A stretch of 9,406 bases of DNA from Candidatus Alkanophagales archaeon (GCA_003661185.1 QMVQ01000048.1:1-9406), one strand, 5' to 3'. Positions 1-6,400 are shown, counted from the stretch's first letter. A program made the numbers and translations. Notes: generated by a model not told the origin, from the sequence alone.

Positions 1-206
1 CCCGTTAAAACGAGTGGCTTCCCCCAGATAAACACGCCACCACGGCTGGGGTCGGGCGGTTCACGCGCCCCGCTGCCACCCATCTCACCTTCCTCAAAGC
101 GGGAAGTCTCTTGACGAGTGGCACATTTTCCTTGCACAGGGGATACCTGTGCTTGAAAATAATATGCATTCAAAGTATTTAAGGATTTTCCCTCCCCTTC
201 CCCTAA
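1..206 (-). mobile_element. Remnant of an IS200/IS605-type (TnpB family) element, right end off-window
   Basis: Read on the minus strand, the window edge (25 to 1) gives GGGGGAAGCC followed by CCACTCGTTTTAACGGG. This resembles the GAAGCC-plus-hairpin motif found at the 3' end of tnpB genes, where the TnpB guide RNA ends. A frame open on the minus strand from about 155 to 1 (ending W-G-K-P-L-V-L-T) could be the low-complexity TnpB C-terminus. An inverted repeat GCACAGG/CCTGTGC lies at 135-153. An AT-rich block at 173-192 (minus strand TTAAATACTT preceded by GGGAAAATCC) matches a block at 6531-6550 in the second element, and may be a shared left end or promoter. No RuvC catalytic region fits in 206 bases, so this is a deletion derivative or a non-autonomous relative. 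The boundary at about 206 is approximate and the right terminus lies outside the window. Confidence 0.5.
135..153. repeat. Perfect 7-bp inverted repeat inside the left-edge element
   Basis: GCACAGG and CCTGTGC are separated by five bases (GGATA). The repeat sits in the element remnant and could be a stem of its RNA scaffold or a subterminal hairpin. No T-run follows on either strand, so it is not an obvious terminator. Confidence 0.5.
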
Positions 207-211
207 TTCAC

Positions 212-867
212 CCACCGATTGAAATCAGTGGTCCTCTTAGCGACATTTTATAGATGAGAAAATCGGGGATGTTTTCGAGAGCTATTATGGAACGCCGGAA
301 TATCCTGCAAACATGTGGATATCGCCGAAAAAAGAGGGGGTCTCGGTAGCGGCAGGCATCATGCTTTCCGAAATGGCGGAGATGAAGATGACGTTGCGGG
401 AGCTGGTCAGCTACATGATCAAACACCACCCAATAATGGCGGAGAAACTGAAGAATGCGAAGACCGTCCTTGAGCAGCCGTCCATGATTTTCTATCCCGG
501 AACTGTCTCAAAGCCCCACTACAATGGCGCGATACTCGCAGGTGAAGCCGCCGGGCACACTGTTGCGGCGACGGGCGCCGGCATACACTGGAGCATGGTC
601 GGCGGGGAGCACGCAGCTACGGCAGTGGCGAACGCCTTGGAAAAGGACGACGTCAGCGAGGCGGCGCTTAGCGAGGGGGACAGGCTCGTCAAGGAGGAAA
701 TAGGCGAGTATCTGGAGCTAGGCGTGAAGATGCGGGCGAAGACCTTCGACGTGAAGGGTCGTGAAATGCTTATAGAGGGGCTGAAGGCAAGCGAGGCTGC
801 AAGAAAAATGTTCTTGGAAATGCTCTCTGGCAAAGCCCGATTCACAGAAACCGCAAGGTTCTGGTAA
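212..867 (+). pseudogene. Geranylgeranyl reductase family protein, 5'-truncated and frameshifted
   Basis: This is the C-terminal part of a FAD-dependent geranylgeranyl reductase/FixC-like protein, the family that saturates isoprenoid chains of archaeal membrane lipids. The main frame runs from 241 to 867. It contains YYG...MWISPKKEG (about 283-345), matching the family's YFG...YaWvfPK block. YNGAILAGEAAG (about 523-558) with TGAGIHWSMVGGEHAA matches the GDAAG FAD-binding motif and the following helix, with Glu replacing the usual Asp. The family match continues upstream of the first ATG (313): codons from about 244 read IDEKIGDVFESYYG. At 218-247 a different frame reads IEISGPLSDI, which fits the preceding family segment. 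A frameshift therefore lies between about 242 and 252. The first two thirds, including the Rossmann GxGxxG, are absent and replaced by the element remnant. A shortened product starting at 313 (184 aa) is possible but would lack the FAD N-domain. Confidence 0.7.
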
Positions 868-870
868 CTT

Positions 871-884
871 CCTATTTTTTCCTT
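871..884 (+). terminator. T-rich stretch after the reductase fragment
   Basis: A run of six T (875-880) in a pyrimidine-rich stretch lies just after the stop codon at 867. Archaeal transcription commonly ends at T-rich stretches without a hairpin. It lies only about 20 bases before the next ATG, so it could instead belong to the upstream region of that gene. Confidence 0.25.
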
Positions 885-898
885 CCCAACTTGAATTC

Positions 899-1309
899 AT
901 GAAAGTGTTTGTTGAAGAAATAGGTGTGCGGAGCGAGACGCCTGTGGACATCTTGGATGTGACCGAAAAGATTTTAAGCGTCGTTCGGCGGAGCGGCGTG
1001 CGTAATGGCGTTGTCGTTGTGTTCACGAAGCACACAACAGCTGCCGTTGCGATAAACGAGAACGAGAGACGGCTGAAGCAGGACGTGCTTTCCGTGCTCC
1101 AAAAACTCGTGCCTAAAGGTGCGGGCTACAAGCACGATGAAATTGACGATAACGCTCATGCGCACATACAGGCGATGCTCCTTGGCGTCAGTGAAGCTAT
1201 ACCGATAAACGATGGTGAGCTACAGCTCGGCACTTGGCAAAGAGTGTTCTTCGTGGAACTCGACGGACCACGCTCGAGACGGCTAACGATACAAATCATA
1301 GGAGAATAG
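899..1309 (+). CDS. yjbQ: YjbQ family protein (UPF0047, secondary thiamine-phosphate synthase type)
   Basis: This 136-residue protein has the usual full length of the YjbQ/UPF0047 family. Its conserved blocks are all present: HTTAAVAINENE at residues 45-56, DDNAHAHIQAMLLG at 83-96, and LQLGTWQRVFFVELDGPR at 108-125. Family members are small soluble trimeric proteins. The E. coli member has weak thiamine-phosphate synthase activity, but the physiological role is not settled. The ATG at 899 starts directly on the conserved N-terminal strand. No convincing ribosome-binding site precedes it, so it may be leaderless or translated with a very short leader. It follows the broken reductase gene by 31 bases, and no thiamine gene lies nearby to support that role. 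Confidence 0.9.
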   Translation: MKVFVEEIGVRSETPVDILDVTEKILSVVRRSGVRNGVVVVFTKHTTAAVAINENERRLKQDVLSVLQKLVPKGAGYKHDEIDDNAHAHIQAMLLGVSEAIPINDGELQLGTWQRVFFVELDGPRSRRLTIQIIGE

Positions 1310-1535
1310 TGGAAGAGCAAAGTAAAACGGTAAAGAATCACCGGAATCTACGAAGAGAAGAGAGAAATATAAAGAACGAGTTGCATTTGAATTTGGAGAA
1401 TCGCTCCTCATGCACAGGGGAGTCTCTTAACAAGAGTCCGTTTATTCGAGGTGTAGGCTGGGAGAGTCCAAATTATGAATCAAAGTTACGTGGTTATTTG
1501 TTCATATCAACTTGTGACGTGTGATGGCAGAGCTC
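1310..1535. other. Intergenic stretch without a recognised gene
   Basis: This is a 226-base, relatively AT-rich gap between the 3' ends of yjbQ (+) and the RNA methyltransferase gene (-). Neither strand has a reading frame with a recognisable product. Features seen are a small hairpin CTCTT-AAC-AAGAG at about 1422-1434, a possible stem GGAG/CTCC at about 1397-1409, and an 8-base palindrome AGAGCTCT at 1529-1536. The words GCACAGGGG (about 1412-1420) and TCTCTTAACAAG (about 1421-1434) resemble words in the left-edge element (GCACAGGGG, TCTCTTGACGAG) but in a different order. It may be old mobile-element debris or simply 3' untranslated sequence. Confidence 0.3.
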
Positions 1536-2444
1536 TCAGCTCACTTTCTTGAACTTAGCCACGAAGAAGCCACCGGAGTCGCTGAGATGCGGGTAGAAGC
1601 GGGCGCACTTCTGGACTTCGCTGCTGAATTTCTTGCCTTGCCACTCTTCCACACCATGCTCGTGTTTTAATGCGACGTTCACGGGCTCCAGCCGCAGGCC
1701 CTCGAATCTGCTGAGGACGAAATCCACGACTTCTTCATTCTCTTCGGGCGCAAAAGTGCAGGTAGAATACACGAGCGTGCCGCCTTTTTTTAAGAGACGA
1801 ACGGCTCTCAGCATCAGCCCCTTCTGCAGCCGACTCAGGCTCTTAATCGCGCCGAGGGGCACGCCCTCGAAGACGTTCCAGTCCTTGCGCACATTGCCCT
1901 CACAAGAACAAGGCGCATCAACAAGTATCTTGTCGAATTTGACTTTTAGGGGAAACCTCCTGCCGTCGAACGTCGTGATTCCGACGTTCACGACGCCGAG
2001 CCGCTCGCAATTCCAGCGCAGCGCCGGGACCTTGCCGCTACTTTTGTCGTTAGCGACGATGAAGCCCCTGTTCTGCATGATTTGCGAGATTTGCGTCGTC
2101 TTGTTGCCGGGCGCCGCACAGAGGTCCAGCACAAGCTCGCCCGCTTTGGGCTCGAGGACGACCGGCGGAATCATCGAAACTTCCTCTTGCCCGTGGATGT
2201 TCCCGACGAGGTAGTCATAAGCGAGCGCTTTTATCGAGGCTTTAATACGAAGCCCGTGCGCATACCAGCTAAACTCTTGAAACTCAATGCCTTTCTCCCG
2301 CAGCCTGCGTTTCGCCTCTTTCGTCGTGGTTTTGAGCGTGTTCACTCGTATTGTCGTCGGAAGTTTTCGTTGCGCTGCCTTCATGAAGCCGTCAAAGTCC
2401 GGAATTATGTCCTTATACCGGGCAAGCTTGCAGATTTTCGTCAT
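1536..2444 (-). CDS. NSUN/RsmB-family RNA (cytosine-5-)-methyltransferase
   Basis: This 302-residue SAM-dependent methyltransferase of the NOL1/NOP2/Sun family methylates C5 of cytosine in tRNA or rRNA. The N-terminal RNA-binding segment carries the family signature PTTIRVNTLK (residues 29-38). The SAM-binding motif I is LDLCAAPGNKT (106-116). Motif IV is DAPCSCEG (176-183), with the release cysteine C179. Motif VI is YSTCTFAPEENE (226-237), with the nucleophilic C229. The C-terminus GGFFVAKF is typical. The length matches compact archaeal aTrm4/NSUN6-like enzymes without a PUA domain, but the target RNA cannot be read from the sequence. The ATG is preceded by GAGG only two bases away, an unusually close spacing. 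The gene is divergent from the Fe-S protein gene, with 40 bases between starts. Confidence 0.93.
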   Translation of the reverse strand: MTKICKLARYKDIIPDFDGFMKAAQRKLPTTIRVNTLKTTTKEAKRRLREKGIEFQEFSWYAHGLRIKASIKALAYDYLVGNIHGQEEVSMIPPVVLEPKAGELVLDLCAAPGNKTTQISQIMQNRGFIVANDKSSGKVPALRWNCERLGVVNVGITTFDGRRFPLKVKFDKILVDAPCSCEGNVRKDWNVFEGVPLGAIKSLSRLQKGLMLRAVRLLKKGGTLVYSTCTFAPEENEEVVDFVLSRFEGLRLEPVNVALKHEHGVEEWQGKKFSSEVQKCARFYPHLSDSGGFFVAKFKKVS

Positions 2445-2484
2445 TTCCTCAAAGTTTTTTTGACATTCTTTCCAAAAGAGAAGT

Positions 2485-2940
2485 ATGCCGGTTTCGCCGT
2501 TTCAGATTTACACCTTGCTGCCGAAGACGAACTGCAAGAAGTGTGGTTACATCTGTATGGGTTTTGCCGCCGCCCTCGCTTCGATGGAGGCGCGGCCCGA
2601 AGATTGCCCTGAGTTGCTGAAGCCTGAGTTTGCGGAGAACCTCAAAAAGATAAAAGAGTTGCTGCCGACGGGCGAGAAGGCTGAAACAGGGCTGATAATC
2701 ACGGAGGAGCGATGTATAGGTTGCGGCGTCTGCGTGGTCGTTTGCGAGGAGAACAGGGCGAGCGAGGAAATCGCCGCAGGCAAGGGTCCGAGGTTCGACG
2801 CCGCCGTGGTCCTTCGTGTTGAAGACGGCGTGATAAAGCTCGTGAGTCCTGAAAAGTGCAAGCGGACGTTCAAAACACCAGTTTTCTGCAGGGCATGCGT
2901 TGAACACTGCCCAACCGGCGCCATAGAGCTTGTTGGTTGA
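2485..2940 (+). CDS. Iron-sulfur protein: corrinoid-type (Fe-S) domain plus two ferredoxin motifs
   Basis: The protein has 151 residues and twelve cysteines in three groups of four. Residues 5-45 (LLPKTNCKKCG...CP) match the N-terminal Fe-S domain of the CODH/acetyl-CoA synthase gamma subunit and related proteins (PF04060 type), with C17, C20, C24 and C41. Residues 77-87 (CIGCGVCVVVC) form a classical CxxCxxCxxxC [4Fe-4S] motif. C125, C135, C138 and C142 (CxxC then xxxCP) form a second ferredoxin-like site with a longer first spacing. No signal peptide or membrane segment is seen, so it is likely a cytosolic electron carrier or an adaptor for a corrinoid or CO/acetyl-CoA enzyme. That role is inference, and no partner enzyme is encoded nearby. 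The start at 2485 lies directly before the conserved domain and the upstream ribosome-binding site is weak. Confidence 0.8.
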   Translation: MPVSPFQIYTLLPKTNCKKCGYICMGFAAALASMEARPEDCPELLKPEFAENLKKIKELLPTGEKAETGLIITEERCIGCGVCVVVCEENRASEEIAAGKGPRFDAAVVLRVEDGVIKLVSPEKCKRTFKTPVFCRACVEHCPTGAIELVG

Positions 2941-3040
2941 CGATAAGGCTATAGTGCCGCACGTGGCTGATGACCGCTTTACACCGCTCGTCGGATACGC
3001 TGGCGCCGCATGATGCCGCAGCACGACACGCAACACCGTG

Positions 3041-3469
3041 CTAATCAACAACGCCCGCGATCTTCAGCAGTTTTTTCGTGTCCTCATGAAGCTCGTCCCA
3101 GAGCCGCAGTATGTCCTCTTTGCTCGCCCAAAGCGCCTCACCAACGTCGTCATCGGGCTTCAGCTCCCCGCCGACAACTTCCGCCAAATAATCTATATAA
3201 ATGACGTGGAGCTTCGTTTCGTCATTCTCCTTGACTATTCGCTCGAACGGGATGAGAGGGCGTGTTAGTTTTATATGTAGGTGCGTTTCTTCTGCCACTT
3301 CCCTCAAAATTCCATCCTCTATGCTTTCTCCCAATTTCAGTCTCCCGCCGGGGCATATCCACTTCCCGGACCAGAAGCTTTTATACTCGGGGACGTGCCT
3401 CACGAGCAGAATTCTCCCACGGCGGTCTTTTATCACGGCGCCCACAGCCACTACTATTTGCCCTCCCAT
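3041..3469 (-). CDS. NUDIX hydrolase
   Basis: This 142-residue single-domain NUDIX protein hydrolyses a nucleoside diphosphate linked to another moiety, but the substrate is unknown. The core strand (residues 4-24) is followed by the lead-in WICPGG (37-42). The Nudix box spans residues 42-64: G42, E48, R56-E57 and E60-E61 match GX5EX7REUXEEXGU, except that the box's second glycine is histidine (H63). The metal-binding glutamates are intact, so activity is plausible. The reading frame is open far upstream to 3772, but that extension is antisense to the crotonase gene and has no NUDIX similarity. The ATG at 3469 (protein start M-G-G-Q-I-V-V) fits the family. Its leader is very short, and the start is divergent from the crotonase ATG across 34 bases. 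Confidence 0.88.
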   Translation of the reverse strand: MGGQIVVAVGAVIKDRRGRILLVRHVPEYKSFWSGKWICPGGRLKLGESIEDGILREVAEETHLHIKLTRPLIPFERIVKENDETKLHVIYIDYLAEVVGGELKPDDDVGEALWASKEDILRLWDELHEDTKKLLKIAGVVD

Positions 3470-3503
3470 AATCTTACAAAATATAATTATCAAAAGAGAT
3501 AGC
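3470..3503. promoter_or_regulatory. Short divergent intergenic region between NUDIX and crotonase genes
   Basis: Only 34 bases separate the two divergent start codons, and the middle is AT-rich (ATATAATTAT at 3481-3490). A TATA-like element serving either gene would have to lie here or inside the opposite gene, so transcripts are probably leaderless or nearly so. AGAGAT before the crotonase ATG is at best a weak ribosome-binding site. Confidence 0.35.
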
Positions 3504-4289
3504 ATGGAAACGATTCTTCTGGAGAAAGATGATGAAGGGGTGGCGACGATCACGCTGAACCGCCCCAAAGCGTTGAATGCCTTCAACATGAAGATGTTTG
3601 AGGAACTTTCGGCTGCGGTGAGCGACGTGCGTTCTGACCGCAACGTGAAAGTCGTAATCATAACCGGCGCCGGTCGCGCATTCAGTTCGGGCATCGACAT
3701 CACGATGCTCAACGAGTTCAAGAAAATGGGCTTAGCGGCGATAAGAGACTTCATAAGAGGGGCGCAAGGCACGTTGAACGCTCTTGAAGATATGGAGAAG
3801 CCTGTAATTGCGGCGATTAACGGCTACGCTTTAGGTTTAGGTTGCGACCTGACGCTGGCGTGCGATATCAGGATTGCTTCTGAAGATGCGGGGTTCGGCG
3901 AGTTTTACGTGCGTGTCGGGCTCGTCCCCGACATGGGCGGGACGCAACGCCTCCCCCGAATCGTAGGAGTCGGAAAGGCGAAAGAGCTGATATTTACGGG
4001 CAAAATGATAGACGCAAAGGAGGCAGAAAGGATACGCTTGGTGAATAAGGTCGTTCCGAAGGACAAGCTCATGGACGAAGCAAGAGCGTTTGCGCTACGC
4101 CTTGCAAAAGGTCCAACCGTGGCTATCGGGCTTGCGAAAATCGCAATTAACAAAGGGCTCGGCACTGATATCAAGACGGGTTTGGAATATGAAGTCCATG
4201 CGCAGAGCATTTGCTTCCAGACTGAAGACGTGGAGGAGGGTATAAAAGCATTCTTGGAGAGGAGAGAACCGAAGTTCAAGGGGCGTTAG
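3504..4289 (+). CDS. Enoyl-CoA hydratase/isomerase (crotonase) family protein
   Basis: This 261-residue protein spans the whole crotonase fold. TLNRPKALNAF (residues 17-27) is the CoA-binding N-terminal strand, and FSSGID (60-65) supplies the first oxyanion-hole backbone position. INGYALGLGCDLTLACDIRIAS (105-126) holds the second oxyanion glycine, and VGLVPDMGGTQRLPR (138-152) is the classical following loop. The two catalytic glutamates of true enoyl-CoA hydratases are changed: the position equivalent to rat Glu144 is Asp115, and that of Glu164 is Tyr135 (F-Y-V-R-V-G-L). Many CoA isomerases and other non-hydratase crotonases keep an Asp here, so the reaction cannot be assigned. The frame is open further upstream to 3201, but that part is antisense to the NUDIX gene. 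The ATG at 3504 starts right before the first conserved strand. No other beta-oxidation gene lies in the window. Confidence 0.9.
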   Translation: METILLEKDDEGVATITLNRPKALNAFNMKMFEELSAAVSDVRSDRNVKVVIITGAGRAFSSGIDITMLNEFKKMGLAAIRDFIRGAQGTLNALEDMEKPVIAAINGYALGLGCDLTLACDIRIASEDAGFGEFYVRVGLVPDMGGTQRLPRIVGVGKAKELIFTGKMIDAKEAERIRLVNKVVPKDKLMDEARAFALRLAKGPTVAIGLAKIAINKGLGTDIKTGLEYEVHAQSICFQTEDVEEGIKAFLERREPKFKGR

Positions 4290-4358
4290 TTGGTGGGAGT
4301 AATAGATTTGCAGTTTGCTACACCATTGGGCTGTAATCCGACAACCCCTTAATTTTTA

Positions 4359-4366
4359 TTATATAA
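4359..4366 (+). promoter_or_regulatory. TATA-like box upstream of hycI
   Basis: TTATATAA lies in a T-rich stretch (4350-4367) between the crotonase stop and the hycI start. An archaeal TATA box is normally centred about 26 bases before the transcription start, which would place the start near 4388, inside the longest hycI frame. This favours a downstream start codon (GTG at 4413 or 4416). Confidence 0.4.
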
Positions 4367-4376
4367 TCTCCTTGCA

Positions 4377-4892
4377 GTGGGGAGCGAAGGCTCTGAGTTT
4401 GAAAGCACGTTAGTGGTGCGGCTAAAGAACGCCCGCAGCGTAGTCGTGTTCGGCGTGGGCAATGAGCTTCGGGGCGACGATGCCGCTGGGCGGCTCGTAG
4501 CCGAACGCCTTAAGGGTTTCGAGTGTGGAATCGAGGTAAAGAGCTTTGCGGTAGGTGCCGCCCCTGAGAACTTCACTGGTATTCTGAGGGAGCTAAAGCC
4601 ATCGCATGTTATTTTTGTGGACGCTGCAGATTTCAGCGGCTATGCGGGCGAGGCGAGGGTCATTGGAGAGGGCGAAATCATGGAAGGGACGCCCTCAACA
4701 CATACCGTCTCTTTAAATGTGCTTGCAAAATACATCAGGATGCAATACGGCTGTGAGGTTATAGTGATAGGAATACAGCCCAAAAACACGTCTTTCAGCG
4801 CCGAAGTTTCGCCCGAAGTGCGGGCGGGCGTCGAGGCTCTTGCGGCTTCTCTCAAGAAAATCTTTTCTTCAATAGCGGCGAATAGCAGGTGA
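4377..4892 (+). CDS. hycI: Hydrogenase maturation protease, HycI/HyaD family
   Basis: This 171-residue endopeptidase family removes the C-terminal peptide of a [NiFe]-hydrogenase large subunit once nickel is inserted. The signature GVGNELRGDDAAG is at residues 26-38. The nickel-sensing ligands known from HycI/HybD map to Asp35, to Asp82 in IFVDAADF, and to His109 in TPSTHTVSL. GIQPKN (132-137) is the conserved late motif. Length fits the family (about 150-170). The frame begins with GTG at 4377 without a ribosome-binding site; the TATA-like box at 4359-4366 suggests the true start may be GTG 4413 or 4416, still upstream of the conserved core. No hydrogenase structural gene is in the window, so the client enzyme lies elsewhere. 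The stop overlaps the lysS ribosome-binding site, indicating one transcript. Confidence 0.88.
   Translation: MGSEGSEFESTLVVRLKNARSVVVFGVGNELRGDDAAGRLVAERLKGFECGIEVKSFAVGAAPENFTGILRELKPSHVIFVDAADFSGYAGEARVIGEGEIMEGTPSTHTVSLNVLAKYIRMQYGCEVIVIGIQPKNTSFSAEVSPEVRAGVEALAASLKKIFSSIAANSR
4887..4892 (+). promoter_or_regulatory. Ribosome-binding site of lysS inside the hycI stop
   Basis: AGGTGA covers the hycI stop codon (TGA at 4890-4892) and lies five bases before the ATG at 4898. This favours ATG 4898 over the alternative GTG at 4889, which overlaps the hycI stop, as the lysS start. Either choice implies translational coupling. Confidence 0.6.
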
Positions 4893-4897
4893 CGGTG

Positions 4898-6394
4898 ATG
4901 AGCGGCGAGAAGACTACCAAACATTGGGCGGAGGAAATAGCTGAGGAGGTGTTCAAGCGGCGTAGCGCAAAAAAGCACGTCGTAGCCACGGGAATAACAC
5001 CTTCGGGACATATCCACATCGGAAACCTCCGTGAAATAATAATAGCGGATGCCGTTCGTAATGCACTTTTGAAGCAAGGCGTAGATGCCGAAATGATATA
5101 CGTGGGAGACACCTATGACCCGCTGCGGCGCCGTTACCGATTTTTGCCAGAGGGCTATGAGAAGCACATCGGGAAGCCGCTGTCTGAGATTCCTGACCCT
5201 GAAGGTTGCTGTAAAAACTACGCAGAGCATTTTCTTAACCCGTTTTTGGAATCTTTGGAGGAGCTTGGTATAAAAATAAAGCTTTACAGAGCGGACGAGC
5301 TTTACAAGCGTGGCGCATACGCCGACGCAATAAAAACGGCGTTGGAGCAGCGTGCTGATATAAAGAGGATAATCGATGAGGCTACAAAGCGGCGGTCTCC
5401 CGAGGACTGGAGCCCGTTCAACCCGATATGCGAGAGTTGCGGGCGCCTCACGACGACGAAGGTTAAGGGATTCGATGCTGACGGTGCGTTTTACGAGTGC
5501 GAGTGTGGGCATGGCGGCTTCGCCTCTTTCAAGGGCGGCGGGAAGCTGACGTGGCGTGTGGACTGGGCGGCACGCTGGAAGATTTTAGGCGTCACGGTTG
5601 AACCTTTCGGTAAGGACCATGCGGTGGCGGGCGGCTCCTACGACACCGGCGTCCGCATCTCCAAGGAAATCTACGGCTACGAGCCGCCGTTCCCCATTCC
5701 CTTCGAGCACATCATCCTGAAGTTAGGGGGGCAGCTGGCGAAGATGTCGAGTTCCGCAGGCGTCAATATCCCAGTGAAAGAGATTCTGGAGGTCGTTCCG
5801 CCCGAAATTTTAAAGTATGCGATTCTGAGGACGAAACCCGAGCGCCACATCGAGTTCGACCCGTCGCTAGGGCTTCTCAGCATAATTGATGAGTACGAGC
5901 GGAGATTTGCAGCGGACGAGGTTCCGTTTAGGCAATTGGTGTTGCACGTCCACCTGGGGCGGCGTCCACACTCCGAGGAAGTGAATCTTTCGTTAGTGAG
6001 GGCAGCGGCGGAGCGGAGCGGCTACGCCGTCAAGGACAAAGAGGCGTTTGCGAGGAAAGCGAGGTATGCGGAGCGCTGGCTGCAACGTTTTGCGCCCGAG
6101 AGCATGAAGTTCGAGCTGAAGGCGGCGCTGCCGCCGGAAGCGAAGACGCTGACCGAAGAGCAGAAAACGGCGCTGCAGGCGTTGGCTTCGATGCTCAAGG
6201 AGGGCATGACGGCGGAGGAGCTGCACGACGCCATTTATGCAGCGGCGAAGGGCGCCGGGATAAAAGGCACCGACGCCTTCCGGGCGGTTTACATTGCGCT
6301 CTTAGGGAAGCCGTCGGGACCAAGGGCCGGCTGGTTCTTAGCATCGTTGGATAAGAAGTTTGTTAAAAGACGGTTTTTAGAGGCGGCTGCGTGA
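4898..6394 (+). CDS. lysS: Lysyl-tRNA synthetase, class I (archaeal type)
   Basis: This 498-residue class I LysRS attaches lysine to tRNA(Lys) in the cytosol; the type is typical of archaea. Counted from ATG 4898, the HIGH-type motif is HIHIGN (residues 38-43) in the Rossmann fold. A zinc-type module has CxxC at 178-181 and CxC at 201-203. The KMSSS loop is at 282-286 (AKMSSSAG). The helical C-terminal anticodon-binding part ends GPRAGWFLASLDKKFVKRRF plus LEAAA, which is the expected family end. A start at GTG 4889 would add three residues, but AGGTGA at 4887-4892 supports 4898. The last base of the final Ala codon and the TGA stop fall inside the right-end motif of the adjoining mobile-element remnant (GTGAC, 6391-6395), so the native 3' end was probably replaced. 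Confidence 0.97.
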   Translation: MSGEKTTKHWAEEIAEEVFKRRSAKKHVVATGITPSGHIHIGNLREIIIADAVRNALLKQGVDAEMIYVGDTYDPLRRRYRFLPEGYEKHIGKPLSEIPDPEGCCKNYAEHFLNPFLESLEELGIKIKLYRADELYKRGAYADAIKTALEQRADIKRIIDEATKRRSPEDWSPFNPICESCGRLTTTKVKGFDADGAFYECECGHGGFASFKGGGKLTWRVDWAARWKILGVTVEPFGKDHAVAGGSYDTGVRISKEIYGYEPPFPIPFEHIILKLGGQLAKMSSSAGVNIPVKEILEVVPPEILKYAILRTKPERHIEFDPSLGLLSIIDEYERRFAADEVPFRQLVLHVHLGRRPHSEEVNLSLVRAAAERSGYAVKDKEAFARKARYAERWLQRFAPESMKFELKAALPPEAKTLTEEQKTALQALASMLKEGMTAEELHDAIYAAAKGAGIKGTDAFRAVYIALLGKPSGPRAGWFLASLDKKFVKRRFLEAAA

Positions 6395-6400
6395 CCTCCT

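Noticed and set aside
214..226. CRISPR-like repeat end (GATTGAAAT)
   Set aside because: It occurs once, has no repeated spacer unit, and is explained as coding sequence of the broken reductase gene.
1234..1524. Plus-strand 96-codon frame overlapping the end of yjbQ
   Set aside because: The overlapped part is a shadow frame of yjbQ, and the remaining translation is lysine/asparagine-rich without any recognisable motif.
1310..1535. tRNA or other known structural RNA in the gap
   Set aside because: No cloverleaf arms, T-loop GGTTCRA-type sequence or B-box could be found on either strand.
2449..3051. Minus-strand 200-codon open frame
   Set aside because: It is antisense to the cysteine-rich Fe-S protein gene; the translation shows no recognisable domain.
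3201..3503. N-terminal extension of the crotonase frame
   Set aside because: It is antisense to the NUDIX gene and precedes the conserved first strand of the crotonase fold.
3470..3772. N-terminal extension of the NUDIX frame
   Set aside because: These codons are antisense to the crotonase gene and have no NUDIX similarity; the ATG at 3469 fits the family length.
4640..5512. Minus-strand 290-codon open frame
   Set aside because: It lies fully antisense to hycI and lysS, both of which have clear motifs; the translation is low-complexity and resembles no family.
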